Of a stretch of DNA of 59,874 bases, positions 15,952 to 24,664 are shown one piece after another. How positions within the stretch are numbered: position 1 is the first letter of the stretch; every line of letters starts with the position of its first letter. Source of the DNA: Peptacetobacter hominis (GTDB lineage Bacteria; Bacillota; Clostridia; Peptostreptococcales; Peptostreptococcaceae); NCBI RefSeq assembly GCF_006861675.1, contig NZ_SGJB01000017.1:1-59874 (forward strand), written 5' to 3'. A program made the position numbers and the translations under genes. The notes under the pieces are model-generated. The model did no database searches. It saw nothing but the letters and a program-made list of their open reading frames with translations, and was not told the origin of the DNA.

Positions 15952-16977
15952 TTGATTGAGACATACGGAGTAGAGAGATTCAAAAGAGAAATAATAAGAG
16001 AGCTTGGATTCAAAAAGAATGAAGAAAAATTCTTTACAATATATAAAGACTACGATTCAGATAATGGATATATAAAAGAATACCGAAAAGACGATGAGTA
16101 TGAAATAAGAATTGCGGAGTATAAAATAAAAGATGACTTTTCGATATCATTTGAAACGGATGAAAAACTTCTGAGATTTGGCATAGTGTACAGTGGGACT
16201 ACAAATTTTGAAATTCTTGATTCTCAGGAATCTTCATTTAAGCCATCTTCTTTTATAGTACTTGAGGAAAATATAAAAGGAGTTCAGCACTGGAAAAAAG
16301 GACAGTATTTCAAAGGAGTTGAAATAACTGTATATCAGAAATTTATGGATTATATCGTAAACAGAATTGGAAATCCGGATATTGAGGAAAAATTTGAAAT
16401 AAATCATACATACAAACATATACCGGTGGAGCTTGTCAGTGCAATAAATAGAGTTATACAGATGGATAAGGATAATACTCTGAATGAATATAATCTGGAA
16501 GCGATGATTCTGAATTTTATTGGTATAATAAAAGAAGAAGGGGACAGATATATACATAAAAATGATAGTGAGGATAAATACGGAGAAATAATTGTAGGAA
16601 ATAGAAGGATAAAACTTGATAGAGATGATTATACAACCATATGTCGGGTAAAGGAATTTCTCGGGGAAAATTTTGTACATCCACCTACAATAGAAGCTAT
16701 AGGATATAAATTTTTTATAAGTGTACAGAAACTTGTATATGGTTTTAAATACTATTTTAATATGACAATAGGAGATTTTATATCACTTCAGAGAATGAAT
16801 CGGGCTGTGTGGATGCTTTGCAATACATCAAAAAGTATAGATGATATATCTGAGTCCGTTGGATATGATCATACTTCAAATTTTATAAGGCGGTTTAAAA
16901 AAAAGTACAACCTTACGCCTCTTAAATATAGAAAAAGAGAAGAAAATAAAAATATAACAGATATGGATAATATATAA
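15952..16977 (+). CDS. AraC-family regulator of the siderophore operon
   Basis: A 341-residue regulator. The N-terminal 200 residues form a sensor domain with no motif I can name. The last 100 residues contain the two AraC-type helix-turn-helix units, ending SVGYDHTSNFIRRFKKKYNLTPLKYR, the classic second-HTH signature. TTG 15952 is used, ten bases after AAGGAG. It is divergent from the siderophore operon, like the YbtA, PchR and Btr regulators that activate uptake when their siderophore is bound. I infer the same role here. Confidence 0.87.
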   Translation: MIETYGVERFKREIIRELGFKKNEEKFFTIYKDYDSDNGYIKEYRKDDEYEIRIAEYKIKDDFSISFETDEKLLRFGIVYSGTTNFEILDSQESSFKPSSFIVLEENIKGVQHWKKGQYFKGVEITVYQKFMDYIVNRIGNPDIEEKFEINHTYKHIPVELVSAINRVIQMDKDNTLNEYNLEAMILNFIGIIKEEGDRYIHKNDSEDKYGEIIVGNRRIKLDRDDYTTICRVKEFLGENFVHPPTIEAIGYKFFISVQKLVYGFKYYFNMTIGDFISLQRMNRAVWMLCNTSKSIDDISESVGYDHTSNFIRRFKKKYNLTPLKYRKREENKNITDMDNI

Positions 16978-17020
16978 ATAAATGGTATAATAGAAAAAAT
17001 ACTTTATTACGGAGGCTTAT

Positions 17021-18751
17021 ATGGACAGAAAAACACTAAAAAAAATAATAGATACTGCGGCAGGAAGAATAAAAGCAGATACGGTTATAAAAAACTGCCA
17101 AGTTATAAATGTATATACAGGAAAAATTGAAGAAAGTGATATAGCCATAGCAGATGGATTTATAGCAGGTACAGGAAACTACGATGGAATAAAAGAAATA
17201 GATGCCGGTGGTAAATTTGCAGCACCGGGATTTATAGACAGCCATATACACATAGAATCATCATATCTGGCTCCATCAGAGCTTGGAAAACTTACAGTAC
17301 CTCATGGAACGACAACTATAATAGCTGACCCTCATGAAATAGCAAATGTACGGGGAATAAAGGGAATGGATTATATGCTTGAAGATGCAGATGGAACAGA
17401 TCTTGATATAAAGTTCATGGTGCCATCATGTGTTCCAGCTACAATCTTTGAAACAGCGGGAGCATCTATAGACAGCAGAGATATAGCGGACTATATGGAT
17501 TCAAGAAATGTTCTGGGGCTTGGTGAGTTTATGAATTATCCTGGTGTTATATATGGAGATGATGAAACACTTGATAGAATACTTGCTGCAAGAGACAGAG
17601 GTAGAGTGATAGATGGGCATGCACCGAATGTATTTGATAAGGAGCTGAATGCATATGCAGCTGCAAATATAGCGGCAGATCACGAATGTGCTACTCTTGA
17701 AGATATGGAAAACAGACTCTCAAGAGGTATGTATGTTATGATAAGACAGGGATCTGCGTGTCACAATCTTAAAACCATGATAAAAGGTGTAAACTCTACA
17801 AACAGCAGAAGATGTGTACTTTGTTCTGATGATAGACAGCCAAAGACAATATTTGAAGAGGGACATCTTGATAATCATATAAATATGTGTCTCGAAGAAG
17901 GAATAGATATTGTTACAGCAATACAGATGGCTACACTGAATGCAGCTGAACTTTTTAAGTTAGAAGACAGAGGAGCAATTGCACCTGGAAAAAGAGCAGA
18001 CATAGTACTTTTTGATATGGACGAGAAAATACATGTAAAAGACGTGTTCATAGAAGGAAAACACTGTGCATCTGAGGGTAAATATACAGGAAAAGATGTA
18101 AAAGCGGACATTTCCGGAGTAAGAAACAGTATGAATGTCAAAGGTTTCAGCAAAGATAAGTTAAAACTTAATTTAACAGGTGAATATGCAACAGCAATAG
18201 AGCTTATAACAGGTGAGGTTGTAACGAAGAAAACGAAGGTAAAAGTACAGAAGGATTCGGATGGAGATTTTGTAAGAAATCCAGACGAGGATGTTGTAAA
18301 GATTGCAGTAGTTGAAAGACACAAAGGAACTGGAAATGTAGCATGCGGACTTATAAAAGGATATGGAATCAGAAAAGGTGCAGTTGCACTTTCCATAGCA
18401 CACGATTCACACAATATAATAGTTACCGGTGTGGACAACGACGAGATGGAAGCTGCAGTAAATGCACTTATAGCTCAGGAGGGAGGAATGGTTCTTGTAA
18501 AGGATGGAAAGGTAATAGAATCAATGCCTCTTCCTATAGGTGGACTTATGACGGATAAAAGTGGAAAATGGGTTGATGAAAAACTTACTGATATGCATGA
18601 AAAGGCACACAGAGAGCTTGGAATATCAGGAAGTGTAGAACCTGTTATGACACTTTGCTTTATGTCACTTCCTGTAATACCGGAGATAAAGATAACAGAC
18701 AGGGGATTGTTTGATGTAACAAAATTTGATTTTATCGATATAAATGAATAA
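17021..18751 (+). CDS. ade: adenine deaminase
   Basis: A 576-residue amidohydrolase that converts adenine to hypoxanthine and ammonia in purine salvage. The metal site motif FIDSHIHIESS lies near residues 70-80. Further landmarks are the PHGTTTIIADPHEIANV loop, DGHAP, CVLCSDDR and APGKRADIVLFD. The length is normal for AdeC-type enzymes and the C-terminal region (IVTGVDNDEMEAAVNALI, MSLPVIPEIKITDRGLFD) is complete. GGAGG lies before the ATG. The ribokinase gene follows at once, suggesting a shared nucleoside or ribose salvage role. Cytosolic. Confidence 0.95.
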   Translation: MDRKTLKKIIDTAAGRIKADTVIKNCQVINVYTGKIEESDIAIADGFIAGTGNYDGIKEIDAGGKFAAPGFIDSHIHIESSYLAPSELGKLTVPHGTTTIIADPHEIANVRGIKGMDYMLEDADGTDLDIKFMVPSCVPATIFETAGASIDSRDIADYMDSRNVLGLGEFMNYPGVIYGDDETLDRILAARDRGRVIDGHAPNVFDKELNAYAAANIAADHECATLEDMENRLSRGMYVMIRQGSACHNLKTMIKGVNSTNSRRCVLCSDDRQPKTIFEEGHLDNHINMCLEEGIDIVTAIQMATLNAAELFKLEDRGAIAPGKRADIVLFDMDEKIHVKDVFIEGKHCASEGKYTGKDVKADISGVRNSMNVKGFSKDKLKLNLTGEYATAIELITGEVVTKKTKVKVQKDSDGDFVRNPDEDVVKIAVVERHKGTGNVACGLIKGYGIRKGAVALSIAHDSHNIIVTGVDNDEMEAAVNALIAQEGGMVLVKDGKVIESMPLPIGGLMTDKSGKWVDEKLTDMHEKAHRELGISGSVEPVMTLCFMSLPVIPEIKITDRGLFDVTKFDFIDINE

Positions 18752-18789
18752 ATATATTTTAAGCTTAAAAACCATATATGGAGGATCAG

Positions 18790-19674
18790 ATGAAAAAAAT
18801 AGCAGTAGTTGGAAGTATAAATATGGATATGACTGTGACAGCAGATAGAATTCCATCAAAAGGAGAAACGATAAAGGGAAATTCTATAAGCTATATACCT
18901 GGTGGAAAAGGTGCGAATCAGGCTGTTGCAGCTGGAAGACTTGGTGCAGACGTGGATATGTTCGGATGTGTGGGAGACGATTCGTTCGGTGAAACTCTTG
19001 TAAATAATCTTAATGAAAATGGTGTATGTACTGACTACATCAAAAAAGTAGCCGGTGTATCTACTGGACTTGCAGTAATAACAGTAGGAGAAAATGACAA
19101 TACAATAGTTATACTTGCCGGAGCTAATGACTGTGTTGACGTGGAATATATAAAAAGTGTGGAGGATAAGATACTTGAAAGCGAGGTTATAGTTCTTCAG
19201 CATGAAATACCACAGGAAACAATAGAATATGTTGTTGAGCTTGGCTACAGAAACAATAAGATTGTAATACTTAATCCAGCGCCTGCAAGAGAAGTAAAAA
19301 GAGATATAATAGATAAGATATCGTATCTTACACCCAATGAGCATGAGACTTCGATTATATTTGGAAGTGATGATTTTGAAGGTCTTATGAAAAAATATCC
19401 GGAGAAACTGATAATAACAATGGGAAGCAGAGGGGTTTACTCTGTAGATAGAATAGGAGAAATAATAAATATACCAGCACTTAAAACTGAAGTTGTGGAT
19501 ACCACAGGTGCAGGAGATACATTAAACGGTGCATTTGCGGTATCTGTACTTAATGGAGTGAATATAAAGGAGGCTCTTGTTTTTGCAAATACTGCAGCAG
19601 GAATATCGGTAGGTAAATTCGGAGCCCAGGGTGGAATGCCGACATATGACGAAGTGATGAATAGAATGAAATAA
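18790..19674 (+). CDS. rbsK: ribokinase
   Basis: A 294-residue PfkB-family sugar kinase. Near the N-terminus are VVGSINMDMT and PGGKGANQAVAAGRLGA, both typical of ribokinase. The C-terminal PfkB signature is VVDTTGAGDTLNGAFA, with the catalytic Asp in GAGD. It phosphorylates ribose to ribose-5-phosphate. ATG 18790 is the start because GGAGG lies just before it and overlaps an earlier in-frame ATG. It sits 38 bases after ade; ribose released from nucleosides would be recovered. A related deoxyribose or nucleoside substrate cannot be excluded. Confidence 0.9.
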   Translation: MKKIAVVGSINMDMTVTADRIPSKGETIKGNSISYIPGGKGANQAVAAGRLGADVDMFGCVGDDSFGETLVNNLNENGVCTDYIKKVAGVSTGLAVITVGENDNTIVILAGANDCVDVEYIKSVEDKILESEVIVLQHEIPQETIEYVVELGYRNNKIVILNPAPAREVKRDIIDKISYLTPNEHETSIIFGSDDFEGLMKKYPEKLIITMGSRGVYSVDRIGEIINIPALKTEVVDTTGAGDTLNGAFAVSVLNGVNIKEALVFANTAAGISVGKFGAQGGMPTYDEVMNRMK

Positions 19675-19702
19675 TTTTATAGAGGTATAGAAATTTATTT
19701 AT

Positions 19703-19747
19703 AAAAGGCCATCTTTACCATGTTTTTATGGAAAAGGTGGCTTTTTA
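19703..19747 (+). terminator. terminator after rbsK
   Basis: AAAAGGCCATCTTTACCAT pairs imperfectly with ATGGAAAAGGTGGCTTTTT around a short T-rich loop. A T run completes an intrinsic terminator. Confidence 0.85.
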
Positions 19748-19842
19748 TATGCAATACTATACTCTGCTTTACATCTTAATTGTACAAAAGTATAATAGTA
19801 AATATAACTAAAAAACTGAAAATTGAAAAAAGGAGAAACAAA

Positions 19843-20958
19843 ATGAAAAAAGTAACAGTAATAGGAGCAGGAAATGGTGGAACAACAGCAGCATACCATT
19901 TTGCAAAAGACGGGCATAGTGTATGCCTGTTTGACACAGAGGCATTTTCAGAAAATGTAGCAGCTGCAAAAGAAAACGGTGGAATAGAGGCATTAGCAGA
20001 ATATCTGGAGGGAGAAATGATTCTGCCGGGTTTTGAAAAAATAGATCTTGCAACAACAGATATAAAAGAGGCGATGGAGTTTGCAGACATATATGTCATG
20101 GTGTGTCCTTCATTTGCACAGGAAAAACTTTTTGGTATGATGATACCATATCTTAAAGATGGAGCAGTGATTATAATAATGCCTGGAAACTATGGTGGAC
20201 TTGTAATGAAAAAAGCGCTTGATGAATCGGATAAAGCGGGAATTGATGTTACATTTGTAGATGCAATAAGTATACCGTGGGCATGCAGAGTTGCAGAACC
20301 AGGAAAAACAGCGATAATGGGTATAAAGGAATTCCTTCCTGTAAGTATATTCCCATCTTCAAAGAAAACAGAAGAGACTGTTGATATAATAAACGATGTA
20401 CTTCCTATACTGGCGGAAATACTTCCAAATCCTCTTGTAGCAGGACTTGAAAATATAAACTTCGGGGGCCATCCGCTTATGGCAACTGTAAATATAGGCC
20501 TTCTTGAAAACTTCAATGGAGAATTCAACTATTACAGAGATTGCTGCAGTACAGCTACAGCAAATGCAGCTGATAAAATGGATAAGGAAAGAGTTTCTGT
20601 AGGAAATGCACTTGGATTTAAACTTAGAACAGAGCTTGAAGCTATGAATGCTTTATATGCATCTGATGAAAAGAGTGTATATGATTTCAATAGAAAATCA
20701 GGTACTCACGGCAAGATAAAAAATGCTCCTGACAGTTCAAAATCGAGATATATAACAGAGGACGTTCCTTATCTTCTTGTACCATGCTATCATCTTGCAA
20801 AGGCATGTGGATTAGAAGTTCCGGTTATACAGGCGTGCATAACTCTTGCTGGTGCATATAACGATGAGGATTATTTCTCATCAGGTAGAACACTTGAAAA
20901 AATGGGTATAGAAGAAAATACAGTAGAAGGAATAAAAAAATTCCTTGATGCCAATTAA
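19843..20958 (+). CDS. octopine/nopaline dehydrogenase-family NAD(P)-dependent enzyme
   Basis: A 371-residue protein. The N-terminal Rossmann motif is VIGAGNGGTTAAYHF (GxGxGG). The C-terminal half resembles the opine dehydrogenase domain, with an Asn/His-containing patch ENINFGGHPLMATVNIG that is placed like the catalytic His region. Known family members condense an amino acid with an alpha-keto acid, or run the reverse, using NAD(P)H. ATG 19843 follows AAGGAG; upstream in-frame ATG 19780 has no ribosome site. A PepV-like dipeptidase starts 31 bases later and is probably co-transcribed, so the substrate may be an amino-acid derivative or dipeptide-like compound. Confidence 0.8.
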   Translation: MKKVTVIGAGNGGTTAAYHFAKDGHSVCLFDTEAFSENVAAAKENGGIEALAEYLEGEMILPGFEKIDLATTDIKEAMEFADIYVMVCPSFAQEKLFGMMIPYLKDGAVIIIMPGNYGGLVMKKALDESDKAGIDVTFVDAISIPWACRVAEPGKTAIMGIKEFLPVSIFPSSKKTEETVDIINDVLPILAEILPNPLVAGLENINFGGHPLMATVNIGLLENFNGEFNYYRDCCSTATANAADKMDKERVSVGNALGFKLRTELEAMNALYASDEKSVYDFNRKSGTHGKIKNAPDSSKSRYITEDVPYLLVPCYHLAKACGLEVPVIQACITLAGAYNDEDYFSSGRTLEKMGIEENTVEGIKKFLDAN

Positions 20959-20989
20959 AAGAAAATACAAATTACTATAAGGAGAAAAT

Positions 20990-22387
20990 ATGTATAAAGA
21001 TAAAATAAGAAAATATTTTGAGGATCACAGAGATGAAATGCTGTCTGATATAGCAAAACTTGTTGCGATAGACAGTCAGAGAACGGAAGCGAAAGATGGT
21101 ATGCCATATGGTGAAGGAGTTTTTAAAGCTCTCAGCACAGCACTTTCCATGTCTGAAAAATACGGATTTTATACAAAAAACTGGGAAAATCATGTAGGTA
21201 CAGCGTCTCTTTATAATGATGATGAAAGAGCACTTGAGATAATGGTTCATCTTGATATAGTTCCTCCAGGTGAAGGATGGACAAAGACAGAACCGTTTGT
21301 AATGAAGGAAATAGATGGAAGAATATACGGTAGGGGTACTGCAGATGATAAAGGACCTGCAGTTGCGGCACTTTATGCAATGAGAGCAATAAAAGAGCTT
21401 GAAATACCTCTATCAAAAAATGTAAGAATAATGTTTGGCTGTGACGAGGAATGTTACAGTGAAGATATAAAATACTATTTTTCAAAGACAGAACCCGCTG
21501 ATATGACTTTCTCTCCTGATGCAGATTTCCCTGTAATAAATATAGAAAAAGGTCTTTATTACGGAATGATGAAGGGAAAACTGAAATCAGATGGGAAAAA
21601 ATCAGTAATAAGTATATCTGCAGGGGAAAAAGACAATGTCGTTCCCGGTAAGGCATATGCATCTATAAAAGGATTTAAACCTAATGAAATAGAAAGTATA
21701 GTAGCTGAAGTTGAAAATATAACAGGCACAACTATTGAACTTACAGAAAGAGGAGAAATTTTAGATATACTTGTAAAAGGAGTTCCTGCACATGCGTCTA
21801 CACCAGAGGAAGGATGTAACAGCGATACAGCACTGCTTGAACTGCTTAAGAGAATAAATCTTGATAAATCAGAGCTTTCGGACGCAATAGAGACGCTTTC
21901 AGAGATGTTCCCTCATGGTGATACAAATGGAACCGCAGCAGGTGTATATGCTGCTGATGATGAATCAGGGGAAATAACTGTAAGCCTTAATATAATGAAA
22001 TATGACGGTGAGAATTTTGAGGCTGTCTATGATTCAAGAATGCCTATATGTTCTACTTATAAGAGCATGGATCCAATAAGAAATAAAGCAGCTGAAATTG
22101 GACTTGAATTTGAGGATGATTTCCTACCACCTCACTATGTTCCATCTGATTCAGAATTTGTGAAGACTCTTATAGCATCATATGAAAAATACTCAGGTAA
22201 CAAAGGGGAAGCAAAAGCCATGGGCGGAGCAACTTATGTACACGGTATAAAAAATGCTGTTGCATTTGGAGCTGCTCTTGAAGGTGAAGATAATAAAATG
22301 CATGGAGCTGATGAATCTGCTGTTATAGATACACTTCTTATGAGTGGAATGATTTTTGCGGATGCAATATATCAGCTTTGTAAATAG
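20990..22387 (+). CDS. M20-family dipeptidase (PepV-like)
   Basis: A 465-residue M20 metallopeptidase. Metal and catalytic signatures are visible: MVHLDIVPPGEGW (His and Asp), then GRGTADDKGPAVAALYAM, and MFGCDEECYSED with the catalytic Glu. The length matches PepV enzymes with an inserted lid domain, which cleave dipeptides in the cytosol. AAGGAGAAAAT precedes the ATG. It ends at a strong terminator and forms a two-gene unit with the opine-dehydrogenase-like gene. Confidence 0.9.
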   Translation: MYKDKIRKYFEDHRDEMLSDIAKLVAIDSQRTEAKDGMPYGEGVFKALSTALSMSEKYGFYTKNWENHVGTASLYNDDERALEIMVHLDIVPPGEGWTKTEPFVMKEIDGRIYGRGTADDKGPAVAALYAMRAIKELEIPLSKNVRIMFGCDEECYSEDIKYYFSKTEPADMTFSPDADFPVINIEKGLYYGMMKGKLKSDGKKSVISISAGEKDNVVPGKAYASIKGFKPNEIESIVAEVENITGTTIELTERGEILDILVKGVPAHASTPEEGCNSDTALLELLKRINLDKSELSDAIETLSEMFPHGDTNGTAAGVYAADDESGEITVSLNIMKYDGENFEAVYDSRMPICSTYKSMDPIRNKAAEIGLEFEDDFLPPHYVPSDSEFVKTLIASYEKYSGNKGEAKAMGGATYVHGIKNAVAFGAALEGEDNKMHGADESAVIDTLLMSGMIFADAIYQLCK

Positions 22388-22424
22388 AAAAAATCGCTCG
22401 CGTAATGCGGGCGATTTTTTGTTT
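22388..22424 (+). terminator. terminator after pepV-like gene
   Basis: AAAAATCGCTCGC pairs with GCGGGCGATTTTTT around GTAAT and is followed by GTTTTTT. A strong intrinsic terminator right after the stop. Confidence 0.92.
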
Positions 22425-22490
22425 TTTGAGATAAAAATAAAATATTACAGAACATACGTTTGAAAAAATATATACATAAAAAATACGTTG

Positions 22491-22499
22491 TGATATACT
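22491..22499 (+). promoter_or_regulatory. extended -10 promoter upstream of uvrB
   Basis: TGATATACT is an extended -10 (TGn plus TATACT). A weak TATACA at 22471-22476 lies 17 bases upstream. It would give a leader of roughly 80 bases before uvrB. No LexA (SOS) box was recognised by eye. Confidence 0.4.
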
Positions 22500-22588
22500 G
22501 AATTCGAAGAAAAAATAATAAATGGTAAAATAATCATATAAATGGATATATATAAAGTATAAAAATCGGAAGAAAGGCGGTAAGTGAA

Positions 22589-24601
22589 ATGGATAAATTT
22601 AAAATACATTCGCCGTTTTCACCAATGGGTGATCAGCCGGAAGCGATAGAGAAAATATCAGACGCTATAAACAGAGGTGAAAAGTTTTCTACACTTCTTG
22701 GAGTTACCGGTTCTGGAAAGACATTTACAATGGCTAATATAATTGAAAAAGTAAATAAGCCTACTCTTATACTTGCCCACAATAAGACACTTGCAGCACA
22801 GCTTTATGGAGAATTCAAGGAATTTTTTCCTGAAAATGCTGTAGAGTATTTCGTATCGTACTACGATTACTATCAGCCTGAAGCATATGTGGCGAGCAGT
22901 GATACATATATAGAAAAAGACGCAAGTATAAATGATGAGATAGATAAACTCAGACACTCTGCAACAGCTGCACTTCTTGAGAGAAGAGATGTAGTTATAA
23001 TATCGTCTGTATCCTGTATATACGGTCTGGGGGATCCAAAGGACTATAAGGAGATGATGCTTTCACTTAGACCAGGAATACAGAGAGACAGAGACGATGT
23101 AATAAAAAGACTTGTAGAGATACAGTACGAGAGAAATGATATAAACTTTACACGAGGTACATTCAGAGTAAGGGGAGATGTGATCGAGATATATCCGGCT
23201 GGAAATGACGAGAAAGCAATAAGGGTAGAATTCTTTGGGGATGAGATAGACAGAATAACAGAGATAGACTATATAACCGGAAAAATTGTTGGAGTAAGAA
23301 ATCACGTTGCAATATTTCCGGCATCTCATTATGTAACAACTCCTGAAAGAGTGGAAGCAGCTATAAAAAGTATAGAAGCCGAGCTTGAGGAGAGAATACA
23401 GTATTTCAAAGATAACGATATGCTTCTTGAGGCTCAGAGAATCGAGCAGAGAACAAATTACGATATAGAGATGCTTAGAGAAATAGGATTCTGTCAGGGA
23501 ATAGAAAACTATTCAAGACATCTTACAGGAAGAGCAGAGGGAGAAAAACCGTACACACTTATGGATTTCTTCCCGGACGATTTTCTGATGATAATAGACG
23601 AATCACATGTTACAGTTCCTCAGGTTAGGGGAATGTATGCGGGGGACAGATCCAGAAAAAAATCTCTTATAGACAACGGATTCAGACTTCCTTCAGCTTA
23701 CGACAACAGACCTCTTAACTTTGAAGAATTTGAGGAAAATATAAATCAGATAGTATTTACAACTGCTACACCTGGTCCATATGAAGTAGCACACAGTACT
23801 ACATTTGCAGAACAGATAATCAGACCTACAGGACTTCTGGATCCTATTATAGATGTAAGACCTATAGAAAATCAGATAGATAATCTGGTAGGCGAGATAC
23901 ATTCTGTAATAGAAAAAGGTGAGAGAGTACTTATAACAACCCTTACTAAAAAGATGAGTGAGGATTTGACAGATTATCTGAAAGAGATTGGAATAAAGGT
24001 AAAATACCTTCATTCGGATATAGCAACACTTGAAAGAACTGAGATAATAAGAGACCTGAGAATGGGTAAATTCGATGTGCTTGTAGGAATAAACCTTCTT
24101 AGAGAGGGGCTTGATATACCTGAAGTTTCTCTTATAGCTATACTTGATGCCGACAAGGAGGGATTCCTTCGTTCCGAGACATCTCTTATACAGACTATAG
24201 GACGTGCTGCGAGAAATGAAAATGGACGAGTTATAATGTACGCTGATAAAATAACTGACTCTATGCAGAATGCAATCGACGAGACAAAGAGAAGAAGGGA
24301 AATTCAGGACAACTTCAACAAAGAACATGGAATAGTTCCAAAGACTGTCAAGAAGGACATAAGAGGAGCAATAGAAGCTACATCTGTAGCTGAAGAAGAG
24401 GTTGTATATGGAATCAGGGAAACAGAAAATCCTGACGAGATAAAGACAAATATAGAAAAACTTATGGGAGAAATGAAAGAGGCGGCTGGAGAACTTCAGT
24501 TTGAAAGGGCAGCAGAACTTAGAGATAAGATTGCAGAGCTTCAGAAAAAACTTGAGGATATAAAAAACAGTGGCTCAAAGAAGAAAAAGAAGAAAAAGTA
24601 G
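22589..24601 (+). CDS. uvrB: excinuclease ABC subunit B
   Basis: A 670-residue helicase-like damage verifier. Walker A is GVTGSGKT at 38-45; the [10 protein letters not shown] beta-hairpin region, DESH box and TIGRAARN helicase motif VI are all present. The C-terminal UVR domain ([25 protein letters not shown]), which contacts UvrC, is followed by an unusually Lys-rich end. It is loaded by UvrA and recruits UvrC. AAAGGCGG precedes the ATG. uvrA follows, making the repair cluster uvrB-uvrA-(unknown)-uvrC. Confidence 0.98.
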   Translation: MDKFKIHSPFSPMGDQPEAIEKISDAINRGEKFSTLLGVTGSGKTFTMANIIEKVNKPTLILAHNKTLAAQLYGEFKEFFPENAVEYFVSYYDYYQPEAYVASSDTYIEKDASINDEIDKLRHSATAALLERRDVVIISSVSCIYGLGDPKDYKEMMLSLRPGIQRDRDDVIKRLVEIQYERNDINFTRGTFRVRGDVIEIYPAGNDEKAIRVEFFGDEIDRITEIDYITGKIVGVRNHVAIFPASHYVTTPERVEAAIKSIEAELEERIQYFKDNDMLLEAQRIEQRTNYDIEMLREIGFCQGIENYSRHLTGRAEGEKPYTLMDFFPDDFLMIIDESHVTVPQVRGMYAGDRSRKKSLIDNGFRLPSAYDNRPLNFEEFEENINQIVFTTATPGPYEVAHSTTFAEQIIRPTGLLDPIIDVRPIENQIDNLVGEIHSVIEKGERVLITTLTKKMSEDLTDYLKEIGIKVKYLHSDIATLERTEIIRDLRMGKFDVLVGINLLREGLDIPEVSLIAILDADKEGFLRSETSLIQTIGRAARNENGRVIMYADKITDSMQNAIDETKRRREIQDNFNKEHGIVPKTVKKDIRGAIEATSVAEEEVVYGIRETENPDEIKTNIEKLMGEMKEAAGELQFERAAELRDKIAELQKKLEDIKNSGSKKKKKKK

Positions 24602-24664
24602 TAGAATGATAATATTCAAATAATGAAATATATACAATTATTAAATACGAAAGGAGATAATGCT

